Origin: Kitagawia praeruptora
Taxonomy: Eukaryota; Streptophyta; Magnoliopsida; Apiales; Apiaceae
Direction of reading: 5' to 3'
NCBI GenBank assembly: GCA_037693485.1
Contig: CM075347.1
Coordinates: 136,866,501 to 136,930,500, forward strand
DNA length: 64,000 nt
Shown: one piece after another, positions 33,533 to 44,098 of the stretch
How the letters are laid out: each line of letters starts with the position of its first letter
Numbering within the stretch: position 1 is the first letter of the stretch
Made by a program: the position numbers and the translations under genes
Notes under the pieces: generated by a model
Database searches by the model: none
Told to the model about the DNA's origin: nothing
What the model saw: only the letters and a program-made list of their open reading frames with translations

Positions 33533-34631
33533 GCTTGAACTTGATCTTGCAACTTGAAGGCTAGAGAACTTAAGAATTTGAGAGCTTTGAAATGAAGAAG
33601 TGAAGTGAAATGAAGGTTGCTTCCCCTCTTTTATGGAAAAAGCATGACCTGCTACATCAAGTTGAACTTCAGCTTGGTTCGCGTTTACAGGTCATCTATC
33701 GTTTAAAGATAAAAAAAAGATAGAAAGTATCCGCGATATACAGAAAGAATCATTATAATTCATATATGCCAGAAAAGAAATAGCTGAAATATTTGCTGGA
33801 CGGATGATTGCGCTTAAGAAGTTAAGTAACGAGTTTAGCCCTAAGCACAAGATTAGCATTGCTAATAATAAATTAAGGAGTAATATCGTTAGAAGTCACG
33901 AATGACCAAACTGACGACTGATGATCAAGATCAAGGTTCTTGATCCTTAGGATCACAGATGATTTTAGATCCTAGATCCCTGACGACTTAAGATCAAGAT
34001 CGAGATTCTTGATCCTTAAGACAACGAAGTCACGAATGACCAAAATAGTGACTTGAGATCAAGATCGAGATTCTTGATCCTCAAGACCACGGGTGATTTT
34101 CAGGTCCAGGCATTTTAGCCAACCACGAAGTGGCCGACCACGACACCCGGAGGGCCGTAGCCGACCACGACGCAGCCGACCACCACCCCGAGGGAGAAGC
34201 AGCCGACCACCATGCAGCCGACCACGACGCCTCGAGGAGCTCCGTCCGACCACCACACGGCCGATCACCACACGGCCGATCACCGTGTCTTCGGACCTTC
34301 TGGCCGATCATGAGCTAGCCGACCACGAGCTAGCCCTTGATCCGGTCGATCACGGGTTAGTTCGTGGTCCTAGAATTTGAATTTTTCAGTGAACCTCGGA
34401 TGGTTTTCAGTGCTGAAACGAGGTCAAAACTTGAATTTTTCAGTGAATCTCGGATGATTTTCAGTGCTAAAACGAGGTCAATGTTAGCACAGATTAGTAC
34501 CGATTAGCACCGTTTAGTGCTGTTTAAAGCACAGGTTAGTGCCGATTAGCACAGATTAGTGCCGATTAGCACTGTTTAGCGCTGATTAGTGTCGTTAGTG
34601 CCGTTTTATGCCGTTTGACATCGTTTAACAT
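33486..34631 (+). repeat. Tat internal repeat block, copy 2
   Basis: Direct copy of 28883-29892. It is about 136 bp longer, mainly because its GC-rich array is expanded at 34126-34350. Confidence 0.85.
34126..34350 (+). repeat. GC-rich minisatellite (GCCGACCACGA-like)
   Basis: Degenerate 11-15 bp units GCCGACCAC(G/C)A and GCCGATCACCA. In copy 1 the same position has only four or five units (29538-29600). It creates long spurious reading frames on both strands. Confidence 0.8.
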
Positions 34632-34856
34632 TGTTTAAACGATGTTTAAGGCTAATTAGCGCTGTGTAGTGCCGTTTAACATCGTTTAGTGTCGTTCAAC
34701 ATCGTCGTAAATGCGTCGGTCGCTCCACGCTTTACATTAAGATGTTATTGTTGAAAATACTCGCGTAAGAGCAATGAACCCTGACCCAAGTCTCGGATAA
34801 GGCCGTTATAACTTCAAGGAAAACCTGATCAGTTTTCCTAGAAGTTGGGGGGCAAA

Positions 34857-35376
34857 TGATATGGGCTAAAAGTAAGCCCTAAAGACACATTTAATGTGGC
34901 ATTAATTAGACCTAAAATGGTCCAAACATGGGGCCCACCAGATGGGCCCAAACCCTATTTATAATATTAATTTCGTAATTAATATTATGGGTAATAAACA
35001 GCTCAGCAAATAAGAGTCAAACAAGGATATTACTCTTACCTAACTTAGCCTCCAAGATACATATTTCAACATGGAAATTAGTTCCTACATACTAGGATCT
35101 GGAACCTTCTTCTAGGCGGTGACTTGCCCACCAAGTCACCTAACCCTACTACGATTCTAAGGCTTCTCAGCCTATATAAAGGGTCTGACCCCTCATTCTC
35201 AGAACTACGTTTTTTGGCTTGATCTTTGATACACATCAAAGTACGTAGGCATCTTATGAAGGCAGATTCAGCCACGAGCACGAGAGCAGCCATTAAAGCA
35301 CGAAGCTCACGCACCCTAGCATTAAATACAACAAACCTTAGCCGCAATCTAATAACCTAGTTTTTATTCCACAACA
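34857..35376 (+). repeat. 3' LTR of the Tat element
   Basis: TGATATGGGC starts right after the polypurine tract. A TATA box (CCTATATAAAGGG, about 35171-35183) is present and the sequence ends at CCACAACA. About 520 bp. No second copy in the window. An L1 element begins almost at once at its right side. Confidence 0.65.
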
Positions 35377-35379
35377 TTT

Positions 35380-37640
35380 TATCCCAAGAAGACTTATCAC
35401 AGATAATATAATGGTGTCATACGAGATGATGCATTACTTAAAGAGGAAAAGAAGAGGGAAGGATGGCTTTATGGCTCTAAAAATTGATATGAGCAAGGCG
35501 TATGACAGGATTGAGTGGGAATATCTTCTAGAGATGCTGTTAAAGTTGGTTTTTGATGGATGGTGGGTTCAGCTGATTATAAGTTGTGTAAACTCTGTTT
35601 CTTATCGTATCATCCATGGAACAAGGGAAATGGGTCCAATTCTTCCGAGTAGGGGTATAAGGCAGGGGGATCCGTTGTCCCCTTATTTATTTATTTTGTG
35701 TGCAGAGGGTTTGTCTGCGTTACTCCGGCTTTATGAATCTAATAAATGGATCCATGACTTGAAAATCTATCGTCAGGCTCCAAGCATTAGCCATATTTTC
35801 TTTGCGGATGACGGTTATTTATTCTGTAAAGCCAAGGAAGATGAAGCAGGTAGAATGATGGAAGTATTATAGATTTTTGAGGAAGCTGCAGGTCAGAAGG
35901 TCAATCTCTCGAAATCATCTGTTTTCATTAGTACTAATGTGAATAATGAGAACATGGAAAATATTTGTGCTGCGTTACAGATGAATGAGGCTGAAGGAAA
36001 TTGTACATATTTGGGCTTGCCTAACATGTTCGGGTGAAATAAGGTGAGTTTGTTAGGTTTCTTAAAGGACAGGGTCAAGTAGAGGGTGCAAAGTTGGAAG
36101 GATAGCTGGATTTCTCAGGCGGGTCGGGAGGTACTTATAAAGTCTGTAGCTCAATCTCTTCCTAGTTATGTGATGAGTGTTTTTTTGCTTCCTTTGGAAA
36201 TTACGAAGGATATAGAAAGAGTGTTGACGAAGTTCTGGTGGGAGGAGAAGGCTAATAATAGTTCGGGTATACATTGGATGAATTGGCAGCGTATGAGTAA
36301 GAATAAGTCTACAGGGGTTTGGGTTTTAGAGACTTTAGAGACTTCAATCTAGCTCTTTTAGGGAAACAGGGGTGGAGGTTTGTTACTAGACCGGAGGGGC
36401 TGGCTAGTAGACTGTATAAAGCACGATATTTTCCGAATGATAATTTTTTTGATTCACAATTGGGAGATAATCCTAGCTTTATTTGGAGGAGCATTTGGGA
36501 AGCTAAGAGAGTAGTGATGGATGAGGCTAGGTGGAAATTAGGAGATGGAAAGTCGGTCAAAATCTGGGGCCAGCCATGGTTGTAAGATGAAGCAGATGCA
36601 TATATTTCCTCTGAGTGCTATTGACTGCAAAATGCTACTGTTTCATCTCTTATGTGCATGGATAGTCGACAGTGGGATGTTGATATCATAAGGGACTTGT
36701 TTAATGCTCGTGATCAACAACGCATTCTGAACACTACAATAATGCATTCTGAACAATACATGGTTTGGCGGGCTTTGTCCTGTTTGCAATGGAGGAGAGG
36801 AGACTATAATGCATGTTATAGTCGAATGTGATTTTGCTGATCAATGTTGGAGGAGTTTAGGGAGAGTGTGTCGTATTTCAGGTGAAGCCAGGTTTTCAAT
36901 CTGGTTGAAGGCGATGTTAGATCAGAAACAGCCAGAGGAAAAAGCGGAGATTGTAGTGTTGTTCTGGAATATTTGGAAGGCCAGGAATAACTTGGTTTTG
37001 AATAAGATAAAGAGTTTTGTGGTTGGTGTTGTTGCCTCGACAAAGCAGTATCTTGCAGATTGGTCGAATGCCCAGAAGAGTTCAACAAAGGTTCTGTTTC
37101 AAGACATAATGCATGGAGATGGAACAGATCACTGGGTTAAACCTCAACAGAACGTAGTCAAGATATCAGTAGATGCAGCGACATTCTCAGAATTTTCGTC
37201 TTTTGGAATTGGGTTGATGGCCAGGGATCATGATGGTGAGGTTATAGAGGGTCGTTCGGAGTGTTTTCAGGGGGACAAAAGACCAGAGTGGGCTGAAGCG
37301 ATAGCTGTTAAAGAAGCTCTGAGTTGGGTGAAAGAGAAAGGCTGGAAGGGTGTTGTTATTGAATCCGATTGCTTGTGTGTTATTCAAGCCATTAGAAGTA
37401 AGGTTGATATGGTCTCTCCGTTTGGACAGATTATTTTGGAGTGTCGTAGGATGCTTCGCGATTTAAACATTCAGTTGTTCTTTGTTAAACGAGCTGCTAA
37501 TATGGTAGCCCACTTACTAGCTAGGGCGTCATATTCTTTTCCAGTTCGAGTTTTCGATAGGAGGTCTGTTCTTGAGATACAAGCTGCGTTGTTGGCTGAT
37601 TTGTGTTGATTAATAAAATATTCCTTTGTCAAAAAAAAAA
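35380..37640 (+). pseudogene. 5'-truncated L1-type LINE with RT and RNase H, poly(A) tail
   Basis: The frame begins in mid reverse transcriptase (GRLITDN-like, then MALKIDMSKAYDRIEW, RQGDPLSPYLFILCAEGL). The catalytic FADD box (FFADDGYLF) is at about 35803. Stops at 35869, 36035 and 36080 and frameshifts follow. Thumb/zinc-knuckle regions continue (SWISQAGREVLIKSV, WWEEK, LLGKQGWRF). RNase H is at 36809-37609 (ISVDAATF, EWAEAIAVKEALSW, ESDCLCVIQAI, RAANMVAHLLA), ending normally. The 3' end is AATAAAATATTCCTTTGTC plus ten A (37631-37640). Dead by stops and 5' truncation. Confidence 0.9.
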
Positions 37641-37985
37641 TATGATTTCATTTCATCTCACAAAATATTACATCGATAAGAAAGGAAGGTGTGTAAAACC
37701 ATTCCTTAAGATCCGACAATGAACTAGCCTCTCTAGCAAGACAATGAGCTGCCAAATTCTTACAAAATAGGACCTCAAGTCCTTACCAATCTCCACACAG
37801 TCCTTAACAATAGAACCAAAATAAGAGTGATCAACTTTGTTGCTACGAAATGCCTGAACAACTCCCAGTGAATCCATCTCGATAAATACCTGAGATACCT
37901 GCATCTTTTTAAGCCAAGACAGAGCCTCTCGAAAAGCCAAGACCTCTACTATCTTTGGGTCCACTATATCCAGAAACCTACCCCC
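37641..37985 (-). pseudogene. L1 RNase H fragment, tail-to-tail with the preceding L1
   Basis: The minus frame 37964-37668 encodes FREALSWLKKMQVSQVFIEMDSLGVVQAF, an RNase H core. A frameshift lies after DLRSYFVR (the rest reads in another frame as ..LAAHCLAREAS). Its 3' tail abuts the poly(A) of the plus-strand L1 at 37640. The 5' end is truncated at about 37985. Confidence 0.8.
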
Positions 37986-37995
37986 ATACCCTGCT

Positions 37996-38110
37996 ATAAA
38001 GGTTCACCCCTTTTAAAAATAGCGGTTCACCCCTTTTAAAAGGAAGGTTCACCCCTTTTAGTTCACCCCTTTTAGTTCAGCCCTTTTAACCCCTTTAAAA
38101 ATAACGGTTC
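37996..38110. repeat. GGTTCACCCCTTTTAAAA tandem repeats, right copy
   Basis: Five to six degenerate units, matching the pair at 28648-28690 on the other side of the nest. Confidence 0.7.
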
Positions 38111-38310
38111 ACCCAAAGGCTGAAATTTAGTGTTAATGTTGCAAACGTTAACCGTTATAAATATAATGATTGGAATATATTACAAATTTGAAATTTGAAA
38201 AAGTTAACAAAATATTGTTTTTTAAATATAGATAACGGTTATAGCTAACATGGTTGCAAAAAGTTACCTTTTTGGTTATGTATAATTTAGCTAATCATTA
38301 TTTTATTATA

Positions 38311-38884
38311 CTAGCTTATAACCCCGTGCACGGGTTACTTTTAATTTTTTGTAATTTGTTTATATTGTAATATAATATTATAAATATTGATTTTAATATT
38401 ATAAATATTAATTTTAATTTGTTATAGTTTAATTTGTTATTTGTTTAATATGTTTTTAATATTAAAAAATAGGGTTGAACCAAACTACCAAACTACCAAT
38501 TAATTATCCCCTAGTTTAATACTATTATAAGCGAAATAGGATATTTTTGGTTGTCAGTTTGGTACTCTTTTGTTGGTCACTCATTTTGGTCGCTCTTTGA
38601 TTTGCTTAAATCTCTATTATTAATAATAATAATAAATGTAAAAAAACACACAAAACACTCTCCTGTTAAACACTCTCCTGTTAATAAAATTAAAAAAAAA
38701 AACACGTCACGCCACTCCTCTCGATCAAAACTCTCGGCTAAATCTTTGCTCACCCGGGAATGTTTTTAGGTAGATAAAATATTAATTAAATTTATTTTTA
38801 ATTGAACTAAAATTATGGCTAAAAAATAGGGTTGAACCAAACTACCAATTATCCCCTAGTTTACTTATTATAGTATAGTATAGA
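38311..38884 (-). mobile_element. Short non-autonomous Helitron
   Basis: On the minus strand it starts TCTATACTATACTATAATAA (38884) after an A and ends with the hairpin CCCGTGCACGGG and CTAG (38311-38314) before a T. The 5'-terminal segment with AGGGGATAATTGG...GGTTCAACCCTA is present twice (38825-38884 and about 38467-38530). 574 bp, non-coding. Confidence 0.75.
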
Positions 38885-38997
38885 TTTTAGCTAATGGTTA
38901 TAGCTAATGTGGTTGGAGATGCTCTAAATAGGAGGATTCTTAAAATCCCTGAACCGATCGAGTACACGGTTGAGTACTTGTTGTGTACTAACTTATA

Positions 38998-39098
38998 ACT
39001 CGTGCAAAGCACGGTTCCCTTTTTAATATCTATAATTATTTTAATTTTTTTTAAAATTATATTTTATTAATTTACATATCAAATTGTTATTAAAAAAT

Positions 39099-39135
<37 letters not shown>

Positions 39136-40115
39136 TTCCACGTTCGATTTAATATTTGTACTATATCTTGAATTCTTAAAATTTAAAAATTACAGCCCAC
39201 GTGAAATTAACAAAATAAATTTATTTTAGTGATGTTTTAATAATTTTTTCTAATTAAATCTACGCAGAAACAAAAAAAAAAGAAATTGACAATTTTTTAC
39301 GTTGAAAATTCTATTTGATTTATGAATTTTACTTATAATTCGTTTTGATTATCAGCATACCCTTGTAATTATTTGAAGATAATTCCACTAACAACAAAAT
39401 ACAATTTTAATAATAAGTGTAAGAGGAATTTTGTTCAAAACTTTGATAATCGGTAGTCTGGTCCCCCGTATGACAAAGATCTTAAAATTATAAATAGATG
39501 AAGGCCGTTGAATTTAGCATAATTTTTTTTACATTTTAATATGTTATAAACTGAAAGGTGTATTTATATTGAAATACGAAAATGTATACGTCAATAATTT
39601 AAATCATATATAATTAGGTTTTCTACATTGAATAGGATTACTGTAAAAATTCGTAATTGTAATTTTTTTTTGAGATTCTAGTATTTCCATTTGAATAATC
39701 ATTAAATTAAAAATAATTTTATGAGGTTCGCGTAGATTGTAAAATCATCCAAATCTGATTTCTAGATCTCAAAATAAAGCCCAAATAGTAAATATGAATT
39801 TGTTTTACTAATAAAAAATAAATAAATTCAATTATAATGCAACAGTTTTTAATTATATCATTTTCAGATTATAATTTTATTTTTAAAATTCAATTCTTAT
39901 ACAACCTTTTTTAATTATATCATTTTTAGATTTTTTTTAAAATTCACTTCTAATGCAACCTTTTCTAATTATATCCTTTTTAGATTATAAGTTTTTTTAA
40001 TATGATATAATCTTGATCGCCTATTTTTAATCCAACGGACTATATGATTTTGGTAGTACACTGACCAGACCAAAAATTTGGATAAAATCCCTCTCATGCT
40101 TATTATATATAAGGA
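38998..40115 (-). mobile_element. Decayed non-autonomous Helitron
   Basis: Minus-strand 5' end TCCTTATATATAATAAGCATG (40115) after an A. The 3' end has hairpin CCGTGCTTTGCACG and TTAG instead of CTAG (38998-39001) before a T. The interior is AT-rich with an (AT)n tract at 39101-39131. Confidence 0.6.
39101..39131. repeat. (AT)n microsatellite
   Basis: About 15 AT units within the decayed Helitron. Confidence 0.9.
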
Positions 40116-40120
40116 TATAA

Positions 40121-40498
40121 GAGCATCTCCAATGGGACCGCCTAAAAGTGGTTGGCTAAAATAATATTTGCTGAACCTGTAAGGTTTTGTACACCAACGG
40201 TGTTGGCTATAATTAATAGTTGGCTATAATTTAAAAATAGTATTTTATTATTATTTCAAGTTGTTATAAATAGAATGTATTCTTTTAATATGGTAATAGA
40301 TGACGTGTAATTTTGCTACAGGTCTGCTACAGGTCTTTATGATTCGACAAATATAGCCAATATTACGGGGTTGGCTAAAATTATACACAAGGGGTTCGTA
40401 CCGTTGGAGTGCAATTTTTTTTACATAATTTCTATCATTTTTATTTAAGGTAGTCCACCTATACTTTTAGCCAAGGATTTTTCCCATTGGAGATGCTC
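40121..40498. mobile_element. Harbinger/Tourist-like MITE
   Basis: Perfect inverted ends GAGCATCTCCAATGGG and CCCATTGGAGATGCTC with TAA on both sides (40118-40120, 40499-40501). 378 bp, non-coding. Confidence 0.85.
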
Positions 40499-40499
40499 T

Positions 40500-40760
40500 A
40501 ATAGGGTATGATCTAATCCGAATCGTAGAAATTCGGGACAAAATCAGATTTTTATATAATTTGGTTGTCAAACTCCGAGTCTTTGTTATATAAATCGGTC
40601 GATTTCTGAAAAATCGCCGATAAATCGGCCAAAAATCGGTCAAAATTTTGGAACCGATTCGGTCGATTTTGCAAAAATCGCCGATAAATCGCCGATTTTT
40701 CAACCGATCACCAGATAAATCGTAAATCGGTATCTCAACCGAATAATTCCAATTTCCGAA
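40500..40760. other. AATCGG/CCGATT-rich repeat segment
   Basis: Repeated and mutually inverted words (AAATCGGTCGATT, AAAATCGCCGATAAATCG) dominate. The weak minus-strand frame here is a by-product. It resembles subterminal regions of DNA transposons, but I could not define ends. Confidence 0.45.
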
Positions 40761-41078
40761 ATCTGTAACATTGCTCTGAGTACTTGGTTAAACCCAATTT
40801 TGATTTTCTTTAAGTTTTTATTATTATTTTTAGTATTGTCGTAAAATGCATGTATTTGATCATCGCATCTTAATTTTTATTTGTATTGACAAAAATTGTT
40901 AAGTAAATGATTTTAATATTTGAACATTTATTATTTTTTGTACATTGTCAAATATATTACCAAATATATTTTTAGTATATTTATTAGATGATTTGTAAAT
41001 AACAAAAAAATATAACTTCAAATACGGAGTATTGAGTAACTAAATTATGACCCGTAAATTTGATATATTGAGTAGAAT

Positions 41079-41772
41079 TTATGATAAAAATATCTTTTTA
41101 GATGTCCAATTACTCCTTCCAAGTAGTCTTGCAATTTTTGAGTATTCATTTTTGAGTATGCATGCGATCAATTTGTTTGTTCCTGAACACGATTCCTTTT
41201 CGATCCAGAAAAGCCATATCTCATAAATATACATATTTAAATTGCTAATTTGAGCAAAGGTCGAGCCTGGATGTTTCTTAAATAAATAAAATAAAAACAA
41301 ACTGAACACACAAATTTGCAGAAAGATATATGTACTGTTCTTTTCATCAGTTCGAACTGATTAAATATATATTTGATCATACATATTTACAACCATATAA
41401 TTAATCAGTGAAAAGAACAAGTATGTTAAAACTTGAATCATATCAAGTCATGATATAGAGTAAATTGTAAAATGGTGCAAATATATTCGTGGATGTAGGT
41501 TGAAATGTTTAATGACTTGTTATGTCATAATTAACCAACGAGATCTCGACAGACCACCCATTTTATAAGCGATAACAGTCTTTTCTGATGTCATTCTTTA
41601 CTCATCCTTCTTTTCAATGTCGTGCTTTGATTGCAATTGCATCTTCCTTTTTACAATTATATACTCCTACGTTATTCATTCCAAGCCAACACAATCAATC
41701 TAATCAAGTTTAATTCTTGTTGCCAATAAAAAAATACAACTTTTTAGCTAACCAGAAAAAAATATACATTTA
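41079..41772. other. AT-rich spacer with an inverted repeat
   Basis: No gene. An inverted repeat spans 41337-41418 (GTTCTTTTCA and CTGATTAA against TTAATCAGTGAAAAGAAC). Its left arm is split by a perfect 16-bp palindrome, ATCAGTTCGAACTGAT (41346-41361). Confidence 0.5.
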
Positions 41773-42158
41773 GAACATTTCCAATGGTATTGGTTAAATC
41801 GATTAGTTAAATTTCAAAAAAATAATAATTGGTTAAAATTTACTGAGTGTTTTGCTCCAATGGGGATCGACTATAATGGTTGGTTGTATTTCAAAAAAGG
41901 TATGATTATTATTATTATTGGGTTTTTTGGTCAAATTATGGGAAGAAAACGAGCGGGAAATGACATGGCATTTGCTACAGATATCTAGAGCTTCAACAAA
42001 TATGGTCAATATTGAAAAAATATAAAGGATTGGCTAAAATTTTAGACAATGGGAATCCCCCATTAGAGTGATGAATTTTTAACATGTTATGTATAATTTT
42101 CAGTTTTGGTAAGTTATTTAAAATTTTAGCTAATGGTTTTATTCCATTAGAGATGCTC
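41773..42158. mobile_element. Harbinger/Tourist-like MITE
   Basis: Ends GAACATTTCCAATGG and CCATTAGAGATGCTC with TTA duplicated (41770-41772, 42159-42161). Related to 40121-40498. Confidence 0.8.
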
Positions 42159-42431
42159 TTACTCGTTTATACCATATTTTTTAATTGAGTAATGCTAGGT
42201 ACATATATTAATTACAAAATTTTTGCACAAAATGAGTTGGATTTCATTAATATGGATTTTATTGGTTGATATTAACGTGAATGCATGGATTAATTAAATT
42301 TTAACCAATCAAATTGAAAAACCTATCATTTTTATGAAACTTTATAGTATAACTCTATCATTTCTCTTTTTAAAAGGCTGACTCGATCCACATAAACATC
42401 GAACATATAGGCCAAATATAACAACACACAC

Positions 42432-42667
42432 GCCCGCAAGGGTTGTCTCAGTTGGTTAAAGAGAGGTCACCTTACCTCTTGGTCACAGGTTCGACTCCCA
42501 TGAGAGGCGGATTTGTGATTATGCCATCCTGGGGCAGAGCCTGTCGCACTTGTGCGGTTTGCCTTGGATCACGTGGTTTGCAGGCTATTGCGTGAGCCCA
42601 TGGGTTTACCCAGAGCGCACCCGAAGGGTAGCGGCTGCGGGTTCCCATGTTAAAAAAAAAAAAAAAA
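42432..42667 (+). mobile_element. tRNA-derived SINE with perfect 18-bp target duplication
   Basis: A Pol III A-box-like TTGGTTAAAGAG and a B box GGTTCGACTCC (about 42488-42498) head the element. A body with GCGGGTTCCC and a poly(A) tail follow. AAATATAACAACACACAC occurs at 42414-42431 and 42668-42685 without mismatch. Lies downstream of, or within the 3' part of, the miR156 primary transcript, in the opposite orientation. Confidence 0.92.
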
Positions 42668-42671
42668 AAAT

Positions 42672-43147
42672 ATAACAACACACACTAGTCAACTAAACTA
42701 GGAACAAACATCCGATTCGACCACCACCTGATACATAGTCTCAGTAGTCAGCACAATCGAGCATTGTCCACCAGCTGGAAGTAAAACGACGAGTAAACCT
42801 GCAAGGTCATGCCAAAGGAAATAGTGGAGTCATTTAATCCAGCCAAAAGTATGCTATAATTTAAATTACTTTTTAATCAAGCCAGCTAATTGCTATTAGA
42901 CCTGACACAAAAGAGGCGGGCCTTCAATCAGACTACGAAAACAAGCAGGGAAATAAGCCCTGCACACACCCATATCCTTTCTATATAAAAATTAAATTAT
43001 ATAAATGATAATTGACAGAACACACAAAAATCAGCTAGATCAAGACATACCTGAGATATCTCAAAGCAATTCAACTTAGTGGTGCATAGTTTACAGATAT
43101 TTTATGACATGTACATGAAGATCATGATACAAATTAAGGGAGGCGGA
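42672..43147 (-). other. Probable 3' part of the miR156 primary transcript
   Basis: On the minus strand a donor (ATATCTCAG|GTATGT, exon end 43051) and a possible acceptor (CCTTGCAG before 42799) suggest an intron about 43050-42800. No protein frame. Inferred from consensus only. Confidence 0.35.
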
Positions 43148-43240
43148 TGGGGATGACAGATAGAGGGTGAGCACGCAGAGCTTCTAGCATCCGCCATGCA
43201 AGAAATTACTATGTGTGCTCACTCTCTTCTGTCATCTCCC
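43148..43240 (-). ncRNA. MIR156: MIR156 hairpin, downstream copy
   Basis: On the minus strand TGACAGAAGAGAGTGAGCAC (43234-43215) is the canonical miR156 sequence. The opposite arm carries GCTCACCCTCTATCTGTCA (43172-43154), the usual star sequence. A loop of about 40 nt includes TTGCATGGCGGATGC. It directs cleavage of SPL transcription-factor mRNAs, controlling the juvenile-to-adult change in plants. It is the second of two tandem hairpins, about 115 bp from the first, separated by a (GA)n tract, and both presumably come from one primary transcript. Confidence 0.95.
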
Positions 43241-43250
43241 TGCCTTCCCC

Positions 43251-43275
43251 GGCGAGAGAGAGAGAGAGAGAGAGA
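43251..43275. repeat. (GA)n microsatellite between the MIR156 hairpins
   Basis: About 12 GA units; within the predicted primary transcript. Confidence 0.9.
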
Positions 43276-43285
43276 TATGAAATGG

Positions 43286-43376
43286 TGGGGGTGACAGATA
43301 GAGGGTGAGCACGCATGAAACTAAGCATTAACATGCAAAAAGTTCATGTGTGCTCACTCTCTTCTGTCACCTCCCA
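43286..43376 (-). ncRNA. MIR156: MIR156 hairpin, upstream copy
   Basis: Mature miR156 (TGACAGAAGAGAGTGAGCAC) on the minus strand at 43369-43350, with the star arm at 43310-43292. The stem extends outward (GGTGACAG...CTGTCACC) and inward (CACATGAA...TTTCATGCG). Loop near GCATGTTAATGC. The mature sequence is identical to that of the other copy while the loops differ, as expected for an old tandem duplication under selection on the mature strand. Confidence 0.95.
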
Positions 43377-43601
43377 ATCTTACCCTCTCGAAAACCTGCA
43401 TACATATATGAACTTGTAATTTCTGTTGCAGCCGACAAACCCTAGTACGGATTGCTTCCAAAAGTAGTCAGTGTGTGTTTATTTGAGAGAGAGAGAGAGT
43501 CAGAGAGAGACTTGATGTTTTATTTGATTGAATTAGTACTAGTACTACCAGCTGAATATAGAGCTGCGTTTGATGTGAGAAGAAATGTGACGGGTGCTGT
43601 G

Positions 43602-43611
43602 CTATATATAG
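43602..43611 (-). promoter_or_regulatory. TATA box of the MIR156 cluster
   Basis: CTATATATAG on the minus strand, about 230 bp upstream of the first hairpin. It is followed downstream by CT-repeats (about 43525-43484), as in many plant miRNA leaders. Transcription start would be near 43575. Confidence 0.6.
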
Positions 43612-43730
43612 GGATGGAAAGGTGATAGGAGGAAAGGTTCCCTTTGAGTATGGTCCGTATGGAGGAGATGGAATAGAATAAATGAGTACTTTACAACAAT
43701 TTCGGTCAATCCTCCTGCAACAGATAAGTA

Positions 43731-44004
43731 AGAGCTGTAATTTGATTCGAGCCGGGCGGTTCGCGAGCTTGCCGACTCGAACTCGTTTAAAGGGTAGAGG
43801 TTCCGACTCATATAATTAAACGAGCCGTGGCTCGGCTTGACTCGACTCGACTCGACTCGACTCGACTTGTGAAATTGAACGAATCAAGTTTGATAGAGAA
43901 TTTGGCCCGATTAATTAAACGAGCCGGTTTGACTCGACTCGTTTAGTCCCAATTCAATTAACATCAAGCTCGAAACTCAGCTCATCTAACTGAATTACAG
44001 CCCT
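43731..44004. mobile_element. hAT-like MITE with (GACTC)n
   Basis: Ends AGAGCTGTAATTTGATTCGAG and inverted AGGGCTGTAATTCAG. Subterminal CTCGAACTCG and GAGCC words, with a GACTC microsatellite near 43839-43866. No convincing 8-bp duplication. Lies just upstream of the MIR156 promoter. Confidence 0.55.
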
Positions 44005-44098
44005 AATTTTAATTACTAGTACCAACAATAATATATGCGCGGCGCAGGATGCATGTGACACATTTTTCTATCCTAGATTAATTTATTATCTTAATGTA

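Larger units (their letters stand above)
28697..35376 (+). mobile_element. Rearranged Ty3/gypsy Tat-lineage retrotransposon
   Basis: In order: the tail of a repeat block (28697-28882), a full repeat block (28883-29892), pol from late reverse transcriptase to mid-integrase (+), an antisense intron-containing ORF (-), a second repeat block (33486-34631), a polypurine tract (GTTGGGGGGCAAA) and a 3' LTR (34857-35376). Dual RNase H and an antisense ORF between integrase and 3' LTR are known features of the Tat lineage (Ogre, Retand, Grande). The 5' LTR, gag, protease and most reverse transcriptase are gone; the junction at about 29893 joins a repeat tail directly to pol. The element is dead. Confidence 0.8.
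28299..38924. mobile_element. Harbinger/Tourist-like element split by about 10 kb of nested insertions
   Basis: The left end GAGCATCTTCAATCAG at 28299 is preceded by TAA. The right end is the inverted GAGCATCTCCAACCAC ending at 38924, followed by TAA (38925-38927). Two intact relatives with the same end type and TAA/TTA duplications lie at 40121-40498 and 41773-42158. GGTTCACCCCTTTTA repeats occur just inside both halves (28648-28690 and 37996-38110), supporting that they were once joined. Two unrelated MITE halves remain possible. Confidence 0.5.

Noticed and set aside
34059..34380. Overlapping Arg/Gly/Pro-rich frames on both strands
   Set aside because: By-products of the GC-rich minisatellite; they vanish in copy 1 where the array is short.
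42432..42500. A functional tRNA gene
   Set aside because: A/B boxes are present but there is no cloverleaf end; body, poly(A) and long target duplication show a SINE.
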